A DNA stretch of 64,000 nucleotides, taken from contig NZ_VIGC02000002.1 in the NCBI RefSeq assembly GCF_006569185.2, positions 1-64,000 of the forward strand. The letters are read 5' to 3'. The DNA is from Litorilinea aerophila. GTDB taxonomy: Bacteria > Chloroflexota > Anaerolineae > Caldilineales > Caldilineaceae. Every line of letters begins with the position of its first letter. Within the stretch, counting starts at the first letter, position 1. A program made the translations under genes and the position numbers. This document shows positions 25,032-35,000 of the stretch, one piece after another. The notes below the pieces were generated by a model that saw only the letters and a program-made list of their open reading frames with translations, had not been told where the DNA came from and did no database searches.

Positions 25032-26783
25032 ATGGTGCAGTCCCGTTCTCCATCCCTGCCCCCCACTTCCCCGGCAGTCTCCATCGGCAGGCACCTGCGC
25101 TGGCAGGTGATCTTGGCCCTGGCCGGCATCCTGAGCCTGGCCTTGCTGCTGGGCTACTCCACCTACCAGGTGGAGACGGTCCTGGTGCCCGACCGGGGAG
25201 GCGTCTTTCGCGAGGGCATCGCCGGGCGGCCCCAGTATCTCAACCCCCTCCTCTGCAATGTGACAGAAGCCGATCAAGACCTCTGTGGCCTGCTCTATCG
25301 GGGCCTGACCCGCATCGACAAGCGGGGCCGGGCCGTGCCCGACCTGGCATCCGGCTGGACCATCACCGACGACGTCCTCTACACCTTCCGCCTGAAGCCC
25401 GACCAGTACTGGCATGACGGCCAGCCCATCACTGCCGACGACGTCCTGTTCACCGTCGGGATCCTCCAGTCGCCGGATCTCCTCAACCTGCCAGACCTGG
25501 CCAGCCTGTGGCGGTCCGTCCAGGTGGAGAAGGTGGACGACCTGACCGTGCGCTTCCAGTTGAGTGAACCCTTTACGCCGTTCCTGGACTACACGGCTAT
25601 CGGCCTGCTGCCCCGTCACGTGTGGGGCCAGGTACCGCCGGCTCAACTGGCCACCATGGCCCTGACCAGTTCGCCCATCGGCAGCGGGCCCCTGCAGGTG
25701 GCCCAGATCGACACCGATCACATCCGGCTGGAACCAAGCCCCTACGCCGGTGGCAACCGCCCCTACATTGCGGCCCTGGAGTTCCACTTCTACCCGGATC
25801 ACGCCAACCTGCTGACCGCTTACCTGAACGACGAAATTGATGGCATCAGCCAGATCCTGCCCCAGGATCTGCCGGTGGCCACGGCCCAGCCCGACCTGCA
25901 GCTCTTTTCCGCTGTGCAATCGGAATACCTGAGCGTGGTCTTCAACCTGGCCAATCCGGATGTGCCCTTTTTCCAGGAGAAAGAGGTACGCCAGGCCCTC
26001 TTCTACGGCCTGGACCGCCAACGCCTGGTGGACGAAGTGGCGGCTGGCCAGGGTGTTGTGGCCCATAGCCCCTTCCTGCCTGAAAGCTGGGCCTACGACC
26101 CGGCCATCCCCCACTACCCCTACGATCCCGTCCGGGCCAGCCAACTGCTGGATGCAGCCGGCTGGGTGGACAGCGACGGCGACGGCATCCGGGACAAGGA
26201 TGGGCAGCCCTTCCGCTTCCTTCTCTACACCAACGACGACGACCTGCGCACCCGCCTGGCCGAACGCATCGCCGCGGACTGGCGGGCCCTGGGGATAGAC
26301 GCCCAGCCCACGCCCGTGACCTTTGCCGGGCTGGTCACAGACTTCCTGACCCCCCGCCGCTTCGATGCCGCGCTCATCGGCTGGGACCTGACGGGCGATC
26401 CCGACCCGTATCCCCTCTGGCACAGCACCCAGGCCGAAGGCGGCGGCCAGAACTACAGCGGTTGGGCCAACGAGGAGGCCGACACCCTCATGGAACAGGG
26501 CCGGGCCATCGTCAACGAGGAGGAGCGCCGGGCGCTCTATGTCCGTTTTCAGCAGCTCTTCGCCGACGAACTGCCGGCCTTGCCCCTCTATTACCCGGTC
26601 TACACCTATGGCGTGAGCAGTCGGGTGCACAACGTCCAGATCGGCGCCCTGGCCCATCCATCAGAACGCTTTGCCACCTTCGCCGAATGGTACATCCTCA
26701 CCCGGCGGGTCCCCGCCAACCAGGTGCCGGCCACCCTGCCGGCCACGCCGCCCGCGGCCGGGCCGACGCCCCTTTCCCCGTGA
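25032..26783 (+). CDS. Membrane-anchored oligopeptide-type solute-binding protein (SBP_bac_5)
   Basis: A 583-aa family 5 extracytoplasmic binding protein. A single N-terminal hydrophobic segment (about residues 22-42, WQVILALAGILSLALLLGYS) has no lipobox cysteine, so it is probably held by an uncleaved transmembrane anchor. Family hallmarks include REGIAGRPQYLNPLL, LTRIDKRGRAVPDLASGW, HDGQPITADDVLFTV, REALFYGLDR-type VRQALFYGLDRQRL and the DPDPYPLWHSTQ region. AAGGGA precedes the ATG at 25032 by nine bases. No permease or ATPase gene adjoins it, so it is an orphan receptor or serves a transporter encoded elsewhere. Confidence 0.88.
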   Translation: MVQSRSPSLPPTSPAVSIGRHLRWQVILALAGILSLALLLGYSTYQVETVLVPDRGGVFREGIAGRPQYLNPLLCNVTEADQDLCGLLYRGLTRIDKRGRAVPDLASGWTITDDVLYTFRLKPDQYWHDGQPITADDVLFTVGILQSPDLLNLPDLASLWRSVQVEKVDDLTVRFQLSEPFTPFLDYTAIGLLPRHVWGQVPPAQLATMALTSSPIGSGPLQVAQIDTDHIRLEPSPYAGGNRPYIAALEFHFYPDHANLLTAYLNDEIDGISQILPQDLPVATAQPDLQLFSAVQSEYLSVVFNLANPDVPFFQEKEVRQALFYGLDRQRLVDEVAAGQGVVAHSPFLPESWAYDPAIPHYPYDPVRASQLLDAAGWVDSDGDGIRDKDGQPFRFLLYTNDDDLRTRLAERIAADWRALGIDAQPTPVTFAGLVTDFLTPRRFDAALIGWDLTGDPDPYPLWHSTQAEGGGQNYSGWANEEADTLMEQGRAIVNEEERRALYVRFQQLFADELPALPLYYPVYTYGVSSRVHNVQIGALAHPSERFATFAEWYILTRRVPANQVPATLPATPPAAGPTPLSP

Positions 26784-26810
26784 ACCGGCACAGGTCAGCG
26801 TTTCTTTCCT

Positions 26811-28583
26811 TCACAGCCCCCAGAAGAGCCAGATGAACACCGGTGTGGTGAGGGCCAGGACCAGGTTCAGCAGCGCGCCCACCCGGAAGAAGTCCAGGAA
26901 TTTATAGCCGCCCGGCCCGTACACCATGGTGTTGGTCTGGTAGCCGATGGGGGTCATGAAACTGGTGGAGGCGGCAAACATGATGGCCAGGATGAAGGCG
27001 GACGGCCGCAGCCCCAACGCGGTGGCCGTGGCCCCGGCAATGGGCGCCAGGACCACCACGGTCGCATTGTTGGAGATGAACTCGGTGAGCAGGGCCGCGG
27101 CCGCGTAGAAGATCATCAACATGAACAGGGGCGAGACCGAGCCCGCCAGCTGCACCGCCAGATCGGCGACCCACTGGGCGGCTCCAGTACGCTCCAGCGC
27201 CAGCCCCAGGGGCAACACCCCCGCCAGCAGAAAGATCACATCCCAGCGGATGGACTCGTGGATCTCGTTCACCTTCAGACAGCCGGCCAACACGGTCAAG
27301 ACGCTGCCCACCATGGCCGTCACCAGGATGGGGACGCCCATGCCGGCTACCCCGACCACCCCCAGGATGATGCCCAGGGCGATGGGGATCTTTTCCCGGC
27401 GGAAGGTAGCCAACGGCGCCTGCTCGGTGACGATGAAGGCCGGCTCCCGTTTGAGCTGCTCCAGGGCATAGGGAGTGCCGTGCAACAACAGCGCGTCCCC
27501 AAGCTCCAGGGAGACGCTGCTCAGCCGTTCGTGGAGCACCCGGCCATGCTTGCGGATGGCCACCACGGAGCAGTTGAAGCGGTTGCGAAAGTTGGTACTC
27601 TCCAGGGTGCCGCCGATGAGGTCGGAACCGGGCCCCACCACCACCTCCAACAGGCCCATCTCCTGGCCCTTCTCGTCCGGCAGGTCCGGGGTGATGGAAA
27701 TGCCTTTGATGCCCTGGATGTGCAGCAACTGGTTGCTGTTGGCCTGCACCAGCAGAACATCCCCCGCCTGGAGCACCGTATCCCCGTGCAGGGGCGCCAG
27801 ATGTTGCTCCCCCCGGATGATGTCCAGCACCTGCACATCCACCTGACGGCTGAGCTGGCTTTCGGCCAGGGAACGGCCCACCAGGGGCGAGCCGGGCAGG
27901 ATCCGGATCTCGGCCAGGTAGGCCTTCAGCTGGTAGCTGTCCGCCACGCTCTGGCCGGCCTGGCGCTCGGGCAGGAGCCGATGGCCGATCAGCACAAAGT
28001 AGAGCAGCCCCACGGCAAAGACCAAAAGGCCGATCAGGGTGAAATCGAACATGCCGAAGCCCCCGTATCCCTGGGCCGCGGCCACCGAGCTGGCCAGGAT
28101 GTTGGTGGAGGTGCCGATCAGGGTGATAACGCCGCCCAACTGGGCCCCAAAGGAAAGGGGAATCAGCAGCTTGGACGGCGCCCGTTTCTGCTCCCTGGCC
28201 AGGGTCATGACCATGGGCAGGAGGATGGCCACCGTGGCCGTGTTGTTGAGGAAAGCAGAGATGCCGCCCACCACCAGCATCATGCTCACCAGCTGACGGC
28301 GCTCTCCCCGCCCCATCAGGGGGCTAAGCCAGCCGGCCAGCCAGTTGATCACCCCGGTGCGGGCAATGGCGCCGCTGAGGATGAACATGGCCAGGATGGT
28401 CACCGTGGCCGGGTTGCCGAAGCCGCCCACCACCTCGGCCACCGTCAGCCCCAGAAACGGCCCCAAGACCAGCATCACAGCCAGGATCATCAGGGCTACC
28501 AACTCCACCGGAAAGCGTTCCGAGGCAAACAAGACCAGCGCCCCCAAAAGCAGGGCAAAAGCAACAGCCATTTCCAGGGTCAT
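26811..28583 (-). CDS. SLC13/DASS-family permease with two TrkA-C domains
   Basis: A 590-aa transporter of the divalent anion:Na+ symporter type. N-terminal and C-terminal membrane halves each carry the family SNNAT-like motif (ISAFLNNTATVAILLP and EFISNNATVVVLAPIA). Each half also has a cation/substrate hairpin (LIGTSTNILASS and MTPIGYQTNTMVYGPGGY). Between them, residues about 210-380 hold two RCK_C/TrkA-C regulatory domains. Expected substrates are sulfate, dicarboxylates or other anions. It diverges from the aldonate dehydratase gene, so sugar-acid uptake is possible but unproven. Confidence 0.9.
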   Translation of the reverse strand: MTLEMAVAFALLLGALVLFASERFPVELVALMILAVMLVLGPFLGLTVAEVVGGFGNPATVTILAMFILSGAIARTGVINWLAGWLSPLMGRGERRQLVSMMLVVGGISAFLNNTATVAILLPMVMTLAREQKRAPSKLLIPLSFGAQLGGVITLIGTSTNILASSVAAAQGYGGFGMFDFTLIGLLVFAVGLLYFVLIGHRLLPERQAGQSVADSYQLKAYLAEIRILPGSPLVGRSLAESQLSRQVDVQVLDIIRGEQHLAPLHGDTVLQAGDVLLVQANSNQLLHIQGIKGISITPDLPDEKGQEMGLLEVVVGPGSDLIGGTLESTNFRNRFNCSVVAIRKHGRVLHERLSSVSLELGDALLLHGTPYALEQLKREPAFIVTEQAPLATFRREKIPIALGIILGVVGVAGMGVPILVTAMVGSVLTVLAGCLKVNEIHESIRWDVIFLLAGVLPLGLALERTGAAQWVADLAVQLAGSVSPLFMLMIFYAAAALLTEFISNNATVVVLAPIAGATATALGLRPSAFILAIMFAASTSFMTPIGYQTNTMVYGPGGYKFLDFFRVGALLNLVLALTTPVFIWLFWGL

Positions 28584-28908
28584 ATCGGTCTACCTGCTTC
28601 CAGTTCCTCTTACAAGTTGAAACGCACCTGGGGTGTATCAGCCGATGATTTCAATCATCGGCCCAAGGCAGGCCCCGGTCTCATGCCGCGCTCCCCCCTG
28701 TGTCGCGGCGGTGACAGAGCGAAGATTGCCCGTGATTCTAACACATCCAACAGACGGATGTTGGACCGCTTCTCGACGTGCGCTGCCATCCTCCAGCGGG
28801 GCCATCCGCCGGGCCGCCCGCCCCAGACAGCCGGCCACCTTTGCGGAAGCGCGACGATTGGGGCAAAATAAAAACAGGAACAACCACCCGGACACTCACG
28901 AGGTCACC
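28584..28908. other. Divergent intergenic region with perfect 9-bp palindrome
   Basis: This 325-bp gap separates the SLC13 gene (minus) from the dehydratase gene (plus). A perfect stem GCCGATGAT-TTCA-ATCATCGGC lies at 28641-28662, and a CCAACA/TGTTGG hairpin at about 28747-28770. Either could be a regulator site for the divergent pair. No open frame with coding character was seen. Confidence 0.55.
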
Positions 28909-30930
28909 ATGAAGATGGACAACACATCCGACGGCTTCCCGGAGCTCTCCATCGAAGCCGAAGATCCCTCCGCCTACCAGATCCAGACCCATGCCCCGGG
29001 GCCCGATGGCCGCCTGCCCCTGGACGAGGACTTTCTGCGCCACGCGCCCAGCGGCGACATCTTTGGCCTGAGCCAGGACGCCGGCATGGGCTGGGATCCG
29101 GCCCGCCTGCGCCGGCCGGAATTCCTCATCCTCAGCACCCAGGGCGGCATCCGCGCCCCCGACGGCACGCCCATCGCCCTGGGCTACCACACCGGCCACT
29201 GGGAAGTGGGCCTGCTCATGCAGGCCGCGGCCGAAGAGTTCGCCCGCCGGGGCACCATCCCCTTCGCCGGCTTTGTCACCGACCCGTGCGACGGCCGCAC
29301 CCAGGGCACCCTGGGGATGATGGATAGCCTCCCCTACCGCAACGACGCGGCCGTGGTCCTGCGCCGCCTGATCCGCTCCCTGCCCACCCGCCGGGGCGTG
29401 ATGGGCGTGGCCACCTGCGACAAGGGGCTGCCCGCCATGATGCTGGCCCTGGCCGCCCAGCGGGAGCTGCCCACCGTGTTGGTGCCCGGCGGCGTCACCC
29501 TGCCGCCCACCCACGGCGAGGATGCCGGCAAGATCCAGACCATCGGCGTGCGCTTCGCCCACGGCGAGATCACCCTGGAAGAGGCGGCCGAACTGGGCTG
29601 TCACTCCTGCGCTTCGCCCGGCGGCGGCTGCCAGTTCCTGGGCACGGCGGCCACCAGCCAGGTGGTGGCCGAAGCCCTGGGCCTGACCCTGGTCCACGCC
29701 GCGCTGGCGCCTTCGGGCCAGCCCATCTGGCTGGACATGGCCCGGCGCTCGGCCCAGGCCCTCATCCGCCTCTACCAGGCCGGCCTCACCACCGCAGACA
29801 TCCTCACCGAGGACGCCGTCCACAACGCCATGGTGGTCCATGCCGCGTTTGGCGGCAGCACCAACCTCCTCCTGCACCTGCCCGCGGTGGCCCACGCGGC
29901 CGGCCTGCGGCGGCCCACGGTGGAAGACTGGACCCGCATCAACCGCCAGGTGCCCCGCCTGGTGGATGTCCTGCCCAACGGCCCGGTGGGCCACCCCACG
30001 GTGCGGGTCTTCCTGGCGGGCGGCGTCCCCGAAGTGATGCTCCACCTGCGGGACCTGGGCCTGCTGCGCCTGGACGTCCGCACGGTTCACAACCGCCCCC
30101 TGGGGGAGCTGCTGGAAGCCTGGGAGCGCAGCGAACGACGCAAGCGCCTGCGGGAACACCTCTTCCAGGCGGACGGCGTGGATCCCGACGACGTCATCAT
30201 GGCACCCCGCCGAGCCCGGGAGCGGGGCCTGACCAGCACCGTCACCTTCCCCCGGGGCAACCTGGCGCCGGAAGGTTCCGTGGTCAAGAGCACGGCCATC
30301 GATCCCAGCGTGTTGGATGCCGACGGCGTCTACCGCAAGGTGGGGCCGGCCCGGGTCTTCACCAGCGAGCGGGAGGCCATTGCCGCCATCAAGGGACAGA
30401 CGGACAACCCCATCCGCCCCGGCGACATCATCGTGCTCATGGGCCGCGGCCCCCTGGGCTGCGGCATGGAGGAGACCTACCAGCTGACGGCCGCGCTCAA
30501 GTACCTGAAGTGGGGCAAGGAAGTGGCCCTGGTGACCGACGCCCGCTTCAGCGGCGTCAGCACCGGCGCCTGCATCGGCCATGTGGGGCCGGAAGGGCTG
30601 GCCGGCGGCCCCATCGGCCGGGTGCGAGAGGGCGATCTCATCCAGATCGTCATCGACACGGTGAAGCTGGAAGGCTCCATCGACCTGGTGGGCCATGACG
30701 GCCGGCGCTACAGCCCAGAAGAGGGCGCTGCAGTCCTGGCCCAGCGCACTCCCAACCCGGCCATGGCCAGTGACCCCCGCCTGCCGGACGACACCCGCCT
30801 GTGGGCGGCTCTCCAGAACGCCAGCGGCGGCACCTGGGGCGGCTGTGTCTACGACGTGGATCGGATTATCGAACTGCTGGAAGCCGGGCGCCAGGCCCTG
30901 GCCCAGCGCCAGATGGCCCCGGAGGGTTGA
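28909..30930 (+). CDS. YjhG/YagF-type aldonate (D-xylonate-like) dehydratase
   Basis: A 673-aa IlvD/Edd-superfamily Fe-S dehydratase. It converts an aldonic acid to its 2-keto-3-deoxy form. Cluster cysteines are visible in [27 protein letters not shown] and [16 protein letters not shown]. The C-terminal swivel domain carries [16 protein letters not shown] and [25 protein letters not shown]. Length and the N-terminal [20 protein letters not shown] region fit the YjhG/YagF branch rather than IlvD. The ATG at 28909 follows GAGGT. A Ldh2-type dehydrogenase gene starts four bases after its stop. Confidence 0.9.
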   Translation: MKMDNTSDGFPELSIEAEDPSAYQIQTHAPGPDGRLPLDEDFLRHAPSGDIFGLSQDAGMGWDPARLRRPEFLILSTQGGIRAPDGTPIALGYHTGHWEVGLLMQAAAEEFARRGTIPFAGFVTDPCDGRTQGTLGMMDSLPYRNDAAVVLRRLIRSLPTRRGVMGVATCDKGLPAMMLALAAQRELPTVLVPGGVTLPPTHGEDAGKIQTIGVRFAHGEITLEEAAELGCHSCASPGGGCQFLGTAATSQVVAEALGLTLVHAALAPSGQPIWLDMARRSAQALIRLYQAGLTTADILTEDAVHNAMVVHAAFGGSTNLLLHLPAVAHAAGLRRPTVEDWTRINRQVPRLVDVLPNGPVGHPTVRVFLAGGVPEVMLHLRDLGLLRLDVRTVHNRPLGELLEAWERSERRKRLREHLFQADGVDPDDVIMAPRRARERGLTSTVTFPRGNLAPEGSVVKSTAIDPSVLDADGVYRKVGPARVFTSEREAIAAIKGQTDNPIRPGDIIVLMGRGPLGCGMEETYQLTAALKYLKWGKEVALVTDARFSGVSTGACIGHVGPEGLAGGPIGRVREGDLIQIVIDTVKLEGSIDLVGHDGRRYSPEEGAAVLAQRTPNPAMASDPRLPDDTRLWAALQNASGGTWGGCVYDVDRIIELLEAGRQALAQRQMAPEG

Positions 30931-30934
30931 CGCC

Positions 30935-31981
30935 ATGCCCACAATTTCAGCCCAAACCCTGACCGACTGGGTCGGCCAGATTTTCCATGCCGCCGGCGCG
31001 CCGGAGGAGGTGGCCCACCTGGTGGCCCGCTCCCTGGTGGAAAGCGATTTGGCCGGCCACGACTCCCACGGCGTGGTTCGGGTGCGCCAGTATCTGGACA
31101 GCATCGAGCGGGGGGATCTGGATCCCCAGGCCCGGCCTGTTTTGGTTTCGGACCACGGAGCCATCTGCCTGGTGGACGCGCGCCGGGGGTTTGGCCAGGT
31201 GGCCGCCCGATGGGCCATGGAACAGGGCATGGCCAAAGCCCGGGCCCATGGCCTGGCCGCCGCGGGCCTCTTCAACTGTGGCCACGTGGGCCGGCTGGGC
31301 GAATGGGTCCAGATGGCGGCCGACGGGGGCCTGATCGCCCTGGCCTTCTGCAACGGCGGCGGCATCACCGGCGCGGTGGCGCCCTTCGGCGGTGCGGCCC
31401 GGCTGCTGGGCACCAACCCCATCGCCGCCGCCGTCCCCCTGGGGGACCGGCCGCCCCTGGTGCTGGACTTTGCCACCAGCGCCGTGGCCGAGGGCAAGGT
31501 CCGGGTGGCCCGCAACCGGGGCCAGACCATCCCCGAAGGCTGGATCCTGGACGCCCAGGGCCATCCGACCACCGACCCCAACGCGCTGTACAACGGCGGC
31601 ATGTTGTTGCCCACAGCCGGCCACAAGGGCTATGCCCTCTCCCTGCTGGTGGAGATGCTGGGCGGCCTGCTCACGGGCAACGGCTCCCCCGCCCTGGGTG
31701 GCCACTACCGGCCCGGCAACGGCGTCCTCTTCCTGCTCCTCAACGTGGACGCCTTCCGCCCCCTGGCCGACTTCCTGGTCGACAGCGCTGCCCTGGCCGC
31801 GCGCACCAAGGCCGTTCCGCCCGCACCCGGCTTCCAGGAAGTCCTGTTGCCCGGCGAGCCGGAACAGCGCATCGCAGCCCAGCGCCGGGCCCAGGGGATC
31901 TCCCTGGATGAAGCCACCTGGCAGCTGCTGTGCCAGGCCGCGCAGTCGCTGGGCGTGGCCGTGCCACCGCTGCCGGCCTGA
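30935..31981 (+). CDS. Ldh2/malate-dehydrogenase-family oxidoreductase
   Basis: A 348-aa NAD(P)-dependent dehydrogenase of the Ldh2 family (YlbC, YiaK, delta-piperideine-2-carboxylate reductase-like), unrelated to Rossmann-fold lactate dehydrogenase. Hallmarks are SLVESDLAGHDSHGVVRVRQY with the catalytic His, GFGQVAARWAMEQGMAKARA, FNCGHVGRLGEWV, LLGTNPIAAAVP, LDFATSAVAEGKVRVA and GGHKGY-like TAGHKGYALSLLVEMLGG. It starts four bases after the dehydratase stop, with GGAGGG at 30921-30926. It probably reduces or oxidises a 2-keto sugar acid produced in the same pathway. Confidence 0.9.
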   Translation: MPTISAQTLTDWVGQIFHAAGAPEEVAHLVARSLVESDLAGHDSHGVVRVRQYLDSIERGDLDPQARPVLVSDHGAICLVDARRGFGQVAARWAMEQGMAKARAHGLAAAGLFNCGHVGRLGEWVQMAADGGLIALAFCNGGGITGAVAPFGGAARLLGTNPIAAAVPLGDRPPLVLDFATSAVAEGKVRVARNRGQTIPEGWILDAQGHPTTDPNALYNGGMLLPTAGHKGYALSLLVEMLGGLLTGNGSPALGGHYRPGNGVLFLLLNVDAFRPLADFLVDSAALAARTKAVPPAPGFQEVLLPGEPEQRIAAQRRAQGISLDEATWQLLCQAAQSLGVAVPPLPA

Positions 31982-32058
31982 GGCCGAATCCGTTGGGTGC
32001 CTGTATCACCCGCCCGACCGGGCACGCCAGCACAGGCGCCCCAGAAAGTGAGGAACCG

Positions 32059-35000
32059 ATGCCCGCCCGACCCCTTCGCCGCTTGATTCCATGGCTCGTG
32101 GCCGCCCTGCTGGTGGCCGCATGCAACCGCCAACCCGCCCAACAGTCCCAACTGGATGTGGCCGTGGCCGTGGCGCTGACCCAGACCGCGGCCGCCCTGA
32201 CCCAGGAGCCCTCCGCCCCGCCGGCGGAGACGCCATCGCCCGCCGCAACGGTAACCCCGGCCCCGTCCCCGGCCGCCCAGGCGTCGCCGGCAGCCAACGA
32301 CGCCCCCCTGCTGCCCGCGCCCCTCTACTTCATCGGCGAGAACGGGCAGATCATGCGTCTGGAGGTGGACGGCACCACCCTCACCCAGATCACCAACGAG
32401 GCAGAGCCGGTGACAGACTTTGACCTCTCCCCCTACGGCTCCGGGGCCCTCCCACGCCTGGTCTACGTGAGCGGCAACGCCCTGATTGAGTCCAACGGCG
32501 CCGGCACCAGCCGCATCGTCAAGGTGCAGGGTGAGCCCCTGACCGGACAGGAAGACCAGATCGTGCGGGAGATCCGCTCTCCACGGTTTTCGCCCGATGG
32601 CACCCGGATCGCCTACGGCCTCAACGGCGTCCACCTGATCCCCGCCGGCGCTGCCACCGCCCAGACCACCCCGGTGCAGACCATCCGCCCCAGCGACCCC
32701 TTCCCCACGCCCGGCAGCGAGCGCAGCGGTCCGCCGCCTCGCTTCTTCTGGCCCCTCTCCTGGTCCCCCGATGGCAGCCGCCTGCTCCTCCAGTACGTCT
32801 ACTACCCGGAAGGGGGCGGGCTGGCCATCCAGGAGCTGGAGAGCGGCACCCTGGTGGAGGTGGGGAATTTCAGCGGCTTCCCCTGTTGCCAGCCTTCCTG
32901 GAGTCAGGATGGTCGCTCCATCTTCGTGGTGGACCAGGTCTTCGGCGAGCCGGTGGCTCACCTCTGGCGGATCGACGCAGCCACCGGCGGCGGTGTCCAG
33001 CTGGTGGCCGGTGAGCCCCTGACGCCGGGGGATCCTTTCCGCCAGTTCAGCGCACCGCACCAGACGGCTGCAGGCGAGCTGCTGGCCTTCGTCAGCCAGA
33101 CAGCTCCCAACACCCAGCCCGCCGGTCTCTTCACCCTGCACCGGGTCGTCCTCCAGGACGTGGGCGCCGAGCTGGTGCCCCTGCGGGACGACGCCCACAC
33201 GGCTGAGGATGTGGCGTGGGCGCCAGACGACAGCGGCGTTGCCCTGGTCCACATCACCGAACGGGGCGCCCCGCCCTTCACCGGCTCCCTGATCTGGCTG
33301 CCGGTGGACGGCTCCCCCGCGGTGACGTTGCCCGCGCGCGGCCACAGACCCCAGTGGGCGCCCCAGCCAGGGGAGCAGGCGGGGGCAACCGACGCCGCAG
33401 CCGAGCTGGAGGCGCTGGCCGCCCAGGCGTTGGGGCTGACGCCGCCCACCGGCGACCAGGTATCTCCCTTCGGCGGCATCGAAGGCGTGCGGGCCTTCCG
33501 GCTGGAGGGCCCCACCAGCCCGGAGCTGTGGGTGGCCCACACCTACGGCATCCGCAGCTTTGATCCAGAGCAGCATCACACCATCCTGATCTACGCGCGC
33601 CACGACGACGGCTGGCAGGAGCTGGCGCGGCTGGAGCTGACCAGCGGCCAGGAGGGAATCGAGCCCAGCCCGGACTACCTGGGCGGCACGCCGGGAGCGT
33701 CCAGCGTGCGTCAGGTCTTCGTCACGCCCACGGTGGATGGGCTCCCCATCTGGCTCCAGGTGGCCGGGGGCGTGGGCGCCCACGGCGGCACTTTCCACCT
33801 GCTGCGCTTTGACGGCAGCCGCCTCCAGGTGGAGGCGTTCCACTTCAGCGCCAGCCCCGGCGCCGGGGAGCTGGCCGACCTGGACGGCGATGGCACGCAG
33901 GAAGTGCTGCTGAACCAGACGGAATATTATGTCTTCTGCTACGCCTGTGGTGTGCGCCGGGTGGAGTATGCCGTCCTGCGCTGGGATGGCAGCCGCATGG
34001 TACCCGTCACCCTCCAGCCCTTGCCCGACGACGCCCCGGCCAGCCTGCGTGACCTCAACGACCGGGCCATCCAACTGGCCCAGGCGGGGCTGTGGAAGGA
34101 TGCCCTGGCCGTGCTGGAGGAGGCCGAGGCCCTGTCTCTGACAGATCCCAGCGGCAACTTTGCCTGGAATGCCCGGCTGATTCGCCTCAACGGCCAGGCC
34201 AGACAGGCTGTCCTCCAGGACGAGCACCAGGCGTATCCCCTGCTGGAAGAGATTTTCTTCGGCGATTACGACGCGGCCCTGGCGATCATGCGGGCCTACA
34301 CCGTCCAGGAACTCTTCGCCACCCCCTCCCCCCTGGTGGTGGGCACGGTGGCCGAAGGGTGGGAGGAAGCCCTGGCCGACTGGGTGATCAGCAGTGCCAA
34401 CGCGGCCCTGAAGGCGAAGCCGGATCTTGCTGCAGCCTACTTCCTGCGGGGGTGGGCGAAGCTGTTGACCGCGCCGCCGGACGACGAGGAGGCCCTGGCC
34501 GACCTGGCCCAGGCAGCCCAACTGGCCCCGGACGAGCCCCTCTTCAGCCAGAGCCTGGCCTACCTCTCCGGCTCGGCCACATCCGCCCCGGCGGCAACCG
34601 TGCAGCCAACGCCCTCGCCGACCGCCGCCCTGCTGACGGCCCTGGCCGCGGTCAACGTTCGAGCCGGGCCGGGCACCGAGTACGCCATCGTGGGGACCCT
34701 GCCTGCCCAGGCCACCGCGCCGGTCACCGGGCGGGCCCAACCCGATGGCCAGCCCTGGTGGCAGATCGTCTACCCCCCGGACGGCACCGGCCGGGGCTGG
34801 GTCACCGGCGCGCCGGAGCTGACCCAGGTCCAGGATGGGGACCAGGTGCCGCTGGCCGAGGTGCCGCCCACACCGGCGCCCGAGGCCCGGGCCCAACCGC
34901 GCGCCGGCAGCGGCGGCCTGCTCTTCTATTCCGCCACCGATGGGGATGGCCGGCACCACATCTACGCGCTTCGGCCCACCACAGGCGCGGCCCCCACCTT

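Noticed and set aside
28738-31626. 962-codon minus-strand open frame over the dehydratase and Ldh2 genes
   Set aside because: It is antisense to two well-supported enzymes with intact motifs and shows no recognisable domain or ribosome-binding site.
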